From SXMI01 sp964391365 (lineage in GTDB: Bacteria > Actinomycetota > Acidimicrobiia > Acidimicrobiales > Microtrichaceae), in assembly GCA_964391365.1 (NCBI GenBank), contig CAYMKW010000088.1, positions 1-12,938 on the forward strand: DNA of 12,938 nucleotides, in the 5' to 3' direction. The notes beneath the pieces are model-generated. The model worked only from the letters and a program-made list of their open reading frames with translations, was not told the origin of the DNA and ran no database searches. The position numbers and the translations under genes were made by a program. Shown here piece after piece: positions 12,485 through 12,938 of this stretch (within the stretch, counting starts at the first letter, position 1; every line of letters starts with the position of its first letter).

Positions 12485-12938
12485 ATGACGTTCACCGACT
12501 TCAAGGTCGCAGACCTCTCGCTCGCTCCGCTGGGCCGCAAGCAGATCGAACTGGCCGAGCACGAGATGCCCGGCCTCATGGCCATCCGGGCGACCTACGG
12601 CGACGAGCGACCGTTGGCCGGCGCCCGCATCACCGGGTCCCTCCACATGACGGTCCAGACCGCCGTGCTCATCGAGACCTTGACGGCTCTCGGCGCCGAG
12701 GTCCGCTGGGCCAGCTGCAACATCTTCTCGACCCAGGACGAGGCGGCTGCGGCGATCGCCGTGGGTCCCGAGGGCACCGTCGAGGACCCGCGCGGTGTGC
12801 CGGTGTTCGCCTGGAAGGGCGAGACGCTCGAGGAGTACTGGTGGTGCACCGAGCAGGCGCTGCGCTGGGACGGCGGAACGTCCGGTCCGAACATGATCCT
12901 CGACGACGGCGGCGACGCCACCATGCTCGTCCACAAGG
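12485..12938 (+). CDS. ahcY: S-adenosylhomocysteinase, N-terminal part (3' end outside window)
   Basis: The frame starts at ATG 12485, 9 nt after AGGAGG, and runs open off the right edge, giving 151 residues of an enzyme that is normally about 470-490 residues. AhcY splits S-adenosylhomocysteine into adenosine and homocysteine with bound NAD, which relieves product inhibition of methyltransferases. The substrate-binding segment LHMTVQTAVLIETL (H54, T56, Q58, T59) is present, as are CNIFSTQDEAAAAI (from C78) and LDDGGDATMLVH (about 139-150). The usual STQDHAAAA reads STQDEAAAA here (E86). A single conserved-site change of this kind is not evidence of lost function. The NAD-binding domain lies outside the window. 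The gene is divergent from the lipoprotein and has a structured leader. Confidence 0.95.
   Translation, partial: MTFTDFKVADLSLAPLGRKQIELAEHEMPGLMAIRATYGDERPLAGARITGSLHMTVQTAVLIETLTALGAEVRWASCNIFSTQDEAAAAIAVGPEGTVEDPRGVPVFAWKGETLEEYWWCTEQALRWDGGTSGPNMILDDGGDATMLVHK

Noticed and set aside
12485..12938. Loss of function in AhcY because STQDH reads STQDE
   Set aside because: The rest of the substrate-binding segment is canonical, and one change near it in a partial sequence is no evidence of inactivity.

Overview
The window is very GC-rich, densely packed bacterial DNA, and everything in it points to a chromosome of the phylum Actinomycetota. It holds DUF5719-like and DUF3499 proteins, a Trm112-like protein with a degenerate metal site, a bifunctional phosphoglucose/phosphomannose isomerase and an FtsH with a long proline-rich tail. 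I infer an Acidimicrobiia-type lineage, but that rests on gene content and general impression, not on a search. A run of ten Ns inside ftsH shows this is a draft or metagenome-derived scaffold.

Layout. (1) 1-1009: the 3' end of a DUF5719-like exported protein, then a membrane-anchored thioredoxin-fold protein. (2) 1052-3080, minus strand: ftsH, interrupted only by the N gap. It converges on the thioredoxin gene across a 29-bp tandem repeat. (3) 3215-4465: DUF3499 protein, CPBP-family membrane protease and a small zinc-ribbon protein. (4) 4583-8691: a large GT-C-like membrane protein (PTPS_related type), translationally coupled through a GTGA overlap to a GtrA-GT2 fusion glycosyltransferase. 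(5) 8733-11501: phosphomannomutase/phosphoglucomutase, Trm112-like protein and bifunctional PGI/PMI. (6) A perfect 16-bp inverted repeat separates the PGI/PMI gene from a convergent lipoprotein gene (11568-12227, minus). (7) 12485 to the right edge: start of ahcY (S-adenosylhomocysteinase), behind a leader with several perfect stems.

How the genes fit together. The PGI/PMI and phosphomannomutase would convert fructose-6-P to mannose-6-P and then mannose-1-P, the route to GDP-mannose. The GtrA-GT2 protein resembles enzymes that load a sugar onto polyprenyl phosphate, and the adjacent GT-C-like protein could use such a lipid-linked sugar outside the membrane. Regions 4 and 5 therefore look like a sugar-supply plus envelope-glycosylation module. 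The backbone DUF5719 - DUF3499 - manB - Trm112/SIS - ahcY resembles a conserved actinobacterial neighbourhood into which ftsH/thioredoxin and the glycosyltransferase pair have been placed.

The points most worth a second look are the ahcY leader, the coupled glycosyltransferase pair with its unusual domain order, and -10-like hexamers 6-7 nt before several start codons, which suggest leaderless transcription. I see no tRNA, rRNA, CRISPR array, insertion sequence or phage feature. No gene-free stretch exceeds 300 bases; the longest is 12228-12484.
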